DNA from: Marinobacter qingdaonensis
GTDB lineage: Bacteria > Pseudomonadota > Gammaproteobacteria > Pseudomonadales > Oleiphilaceae
Length of the DNA stretch: 64,000 nt
Direction of reading: 5' to 3'
Assembly: GCF_034555935.1 (NCBI RefSeq)
Contig: NZ_JAYDCJ010000003.1
Coordinates: 1,550,001-1,614,000 of the forward strand
How positions within the stretch are numbered: position 1 is the stretch's first letter; every line of letters begins with the position of its first letter. Both the position numbers and the translations under genes were made by a program. Positions 61,905 through 64,000 of the stretch are shown in pieces. Below the pieces are notes generated by a model. The model was not told where the DNA came from and ran no database searches. It was given only the letters and a program-made list of their open reading frames with translations.

Positions 61905-61921
61905 AGCGTGGGCCCCACGCT
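61905..61921 (-). promoter_or_regulatory. palindrome between lipase and foldase genes
   Basis: AGCGTGGGCCCCACGCT is a 17-base perfect dyad 29 bases downstream of the lipase stop codon. It could be a weak terminator or an mRNA hairpin that sets the lipase-to-foldase ratio. No T-run follows. Confidence 0.4.
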
Positions 61922-61950
61922 GACGTTCGTCAGAGGGGCCCGTAGCAGCT

Positions 61951-63093
61951 TTAGTTATCGTATTGCGCAATGTAATGGAAAATTGCGCCGTAGAAATTGC
62001 GAATGCGGAAGGTAGTGTTCGGAATGCCGATCATGTCCAGGTGGTCCTGGTTGATAACCGCACCGCGGGAGGTCATCTGGGTCGGCGTCGGGTTGTTGAT
62101 GTTGCTCACGTAGTCGGTGTCGGTGTAGGTGGTCAGGTAGTCCATGCCCCAGGCGTTGTAATGGAACTGGGTGCGCCAGCCCATCTGCTGGGAATTGATG
62201 CCGACCAGGCCGTCGTCGTCGGTGTCGTACTGTTCGCCGTTGCCCTGGCCGGCGGCGCCGTCTCCGCTGCAGTCGTCGACGCAGTAACCGTCCCCGTCCA
62301 CATTGAAGTAGTCGTCCTGGGTGATCCACAGCGCGGGGTTCACATTGCCGCCCTGTTGGGCATTGACGGTGGAGGCATAGCGCTTGGCGTAGGTCGCGCT
62401 GACCGGGTAGTTCTGGTTGAACTGCTTGGCACCGGTGAGGACGCCGTCATTGGGATCGTAATCGTCGTAGATCAGCTGTTTCAGTGCGGCATTGGCGTCG
62501 TTTTCCGCGCCATACACGATGTCGCCGTAGGTGTCGGCCAGGGCTTCGACAATGTTGCTGACCCCTTCACCCAGGTCAAGCACGTGCTTGGCAATGGGTG
62601 AGCCCCGATGCGGGGACGAAATGCTGTAGGCCACTTTCACCACCTGGTAACCGAATCGGTCGTGCAGGATTTTTGCGGCCTTGCGCAGGTCCATGCCGCC
62701 CTGGGAGTGGCCGACAAAGTTCACGTGGGTGAAATCGTTGGCGATCATCCAGGCTTCCACGGCGTCCGCCAGCTGCAGGCCCCGGTGATCGGACGAGTGG
62801 AAGGGCGACATCGAAGCCGCCGCTCCGATCTGGCCCCAGTCCAGGTACTTGTTGCAGCTGCTGTACCAGTTGCAGTTGGTGTAGAGCTTGCGGCCGTAGG
62901 TGTCGCTGAAATAGTGATAGCCGAGAATGTCGTCAAAACCGGCCATGCCGTGGACCATGACCACCGGGTGGTTGGTCTTGTCGGCGCCGGCCAGGGCCGG
63001 GCTGGCCGTCATCAATGCGGCCGCAGACAGCGCTGTGGCCAGCAGCACCTTGCGGGTGCTGAACGGCGTGGACGTGTTGGAATTATTGTTCAT
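61951..63093 (-). CDS. secreted triacylglycerol lipase (family I.1/I.2-like)
   Basis: A 380-residue protein with a signal peptide ending SPALA (residue 35). The oxyanion region is VVMVHGMAGF, and the nucleophile elbow GHSQGG holds Ser130. Asp294 in DDDGLVG and His351 in NQDHLDMIG complete the triad as in Pseudomonas and Burkholderia lipases. It hydrolyses long-chain triglycerides outside the cell. Residues 258-300 are an unusual acidic insertion with DGDG and DTDDDG motifs that may bind calcium, and two Cys in YCVDDC. Foldase gene downstream supports folding-dependent secretion. Confidence 0.9.
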   Translation of the reverse strand: MNNNSNTSTPFSTRKVLLATALSAAALMTASPALAGADKTNHPVVMVHGMAGFDDILGYHYFSDTYGRKLYTNCNWYSSCNKYLDWGQIGAAASMSPFHSSDHRGLQLADAVEAWMIANDFTHVNFVGHSQGGMDLRKAAKILHDRFGYQVVKVAYSISSPHRGSPIAKHVLDLGEGVSNIVEALADTYGDIVYGAENDANAALKQLIYDDYDPNDGVLTGAKQFNQNYPVSATYAKRYASTVNAQQGGNVNPALWITQDDYFNVDGDGYCVDDCSGDGAAGQGNGEQYDTDDDGLVGINSQQMGWRTQFHYNAWGMDYLTTYTDTDYVSNINNPTPTQMTSRGAVINQDHLDMIGIPNTTFRIRNFYGAIFHYIAQYDN

Positions 63094-63510
63094 AGTGCGT
63101 TTCCAGTCGGTGGACCGCATCGACAAAGTTATCCCTGCATCCGACCTGAGAAGTCCGGCATCCCTGAGTGTGGACGGTGGTGTGTCTGCGGTGCCTGGGT
63201 TGAAACACGCGGCACTTCGTGGTGACAGCGAATGCGTGCAGTTTTTTATTATTTGAATGCCTACTAATGAGGAATAGGCAGCTAGAGGTAAGACTAAGGT
63301 CGAAGAAACCGCAAAATTAAAAGTGTTACCGAATGTATCCCGGCGCCGGTGGCCAATCGCTCGAGGTCTCGCCAGCCCCCGGACGCGACGGGTTTTCCAC
63401 CCGGTCACTTAACCACCAACTCTCCCGAAGCCCCGGAAACTCTGGGCTCTCGCACGCTTTCCTTACGAAGCTAACAAACTTATCCACAGATAATGTGTGT
63501 AACTGCAGGC
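63094..63510. other. 417-base region upstream of the lipase gene
   Basis: No gene is supported. It must hold the lipase promoter, but no clear match was identified. A perfect DnaA box (TTATCCACA) lies at 63480-63488, close to the end of the antiporter gene. Confidence 0.5.
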
Positions 63511-64000
63511 CTAGTCCGGTTCGGTCAGGGGCTTGCGGTTCAGGAACGCTTGCAGCAGCAAGGGGTGCACCACGAGGGTATACAGGCACAGCACCAGTGC
63601 CAGGCACAGCATGTATTCCCGGTAGATGTAGTCCTCCGGCAGCATCAGCAACAATGCGATGGAGACCGCGCCGCGCAGCCCCCCCAGTACCAGCACGTGT
63701 TGCCAGCTGATCGGCAGGGCATGGCGCGCCAGTCTCAGGACGAGGCTGCCTCCGTAGATCACCAGCACCCGGGCCAGCACCAGGATGGCAATGCTGCCGG
63801 GAATCAGCCAGGTGAAGGGGAAATCGTGCCGACCCACGGTGACCCCCAGGGCGAAGAACAGCAGGCCGCCAGCTAGCTGGCCGACGTAGTTCCAGAAACT
63901 CACGAAGAACTCGGGCTGGCCGTCCCGCGCGGGCGCGGTCGAGGGCCCGGTTCCGGCCCGGCGCTGGAACACAAACACCCAGGCGGCAATGACCACGGTG
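63511..64000 (-). CDS. CPA1-type cation/proton antiporter, C-terminal part (gene runs past the window)
   Basis: The frame is open to the last base of the window, so the start lies outside. The visible 162 residues hold about four membrane helices, with the conserved late motif GGLRGAVSIALLL of NhaP-like Na+/H+ (or K+/H+) antiporters and a short basic tail. It exchanges cations for protons across the inner membrane. The ion preference cannot be read from this part. Confidence 0.82.
   Translation of the reverse strand, partial: TVVIAAWVFVFQRRAGTGPSTAPARDGQPEFFVSFWNYVGQLAGGLLFFALGVTVGRHDFPFTWLIPGSIAILVLARVLVIYGGSLVLRLARHALPISWQHVLVLGGLRGAVSIALLLMLPEDYIYREYMLCLALVLCLYTLVVHPLLLQAFLNRKPLTEPD

Noticed and set aside
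1..64000. CRISPR arrays, tRNA or rRNA genes
   Set aside because: No regularly spaced repeats, no recognisable tRNA cloverleaf sequence and no rRNA segments were seen while reading both strands; an automated scan would be more sensitive.

Overview
The window is GC-rich, densely coded chromosomal DNA from a free-living gammaproteobacterium. Gene content (guanidine catabolism, sigma-54/NtrC-type promoters, lipase with its foldase, PEP-CTERM proteins, several membrane desaturases/hydroxylases, BdlA-like chemoreceptor) fits a marine Marinobacter-like organism; the genus is an inference, since no rRNA or marker gene is present. No rRNA, tRNA or CRISPR array was seen.

Layout. 1-990: end of an MFS transporter and a DUF4112 protein. 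1020-5198: cytosine-type permease, short PucR-like regulator and CodA-family deaminase behind a consensus sigma-54 promoter, then an Asp/Glu-racemase-fold protein. 5490-12478: LuxR regulator, two large surface lipoproteins (one an alpha/beta hydrolase), a sterol-desaturase-family protein and a universal stress protein. 12475-17193: a five-gene unit (TIM-barrel protein, membrane desaturase, ABC permease, binding protein, ATPase), again behind a sigma-54 promoter with an NtrC-like site. 17439-25941: nei, a Rieske oxygenase with a divergent TetR and two matching operators, AEC transporter, nucleoside-type deaminase, PEP-CTERM-like protein, homocysteine methyltransferase, DUF1127/LysR pair and a second sterol-desaturase homologue. 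26017-26178 encodes a 53-residue PEP-CTERM peptide. 26340-40325 is a guanidine-utilisation region: two transcription units, each with a sigma-54-like promoter and a guanidine-I riboswitch. One encodes ABC permease, ATPase and allophanate hydrolase; the other encodes the two carboxyguanidine deiminase subunits, the biotin-dependent guanidine carboxylase and the binding protein. Between them lie glnT (type III glutamine synthetase), an alpha/beta hydrolase and an AcrR-like TetR.

40499-47586: BdlA-like receptor, endonuclease/phosphatase-fold protein, small membrane-stress proteins, DUF1206 and AI-2E-family proteins. 47830-60099 looks accessory and partly decayed: fasciclin, DUF2254, CsbD and BON proteins, an internally deleted IS3 element, a beheaded gene, a zinc peptidase, GGDEF and Crp proteins, a junction between a truncated Crp and a truncated OmpA gene, an orphan PTS enzyme I and a desaturase. 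60763-63093 is a lipase with its foldase; the window ends inside a CPA1-type cation/proton antiporter.

The main theme is nitrogen scavenging. Four transcription units (cytosine, unknown ABC substrate, guanidine uptake/allophanate, guanidine carboxylation) share sigma-54 promoter signatures, and three have NtrC-like palindromes about 90-140 bases upstream. The two guanidine riboswitches each carry a variable hairpin whose 5' side is complementary to the downstream gene's Shine-Dalgarno region, with different sequences in the two copies, which suggests translational gating.
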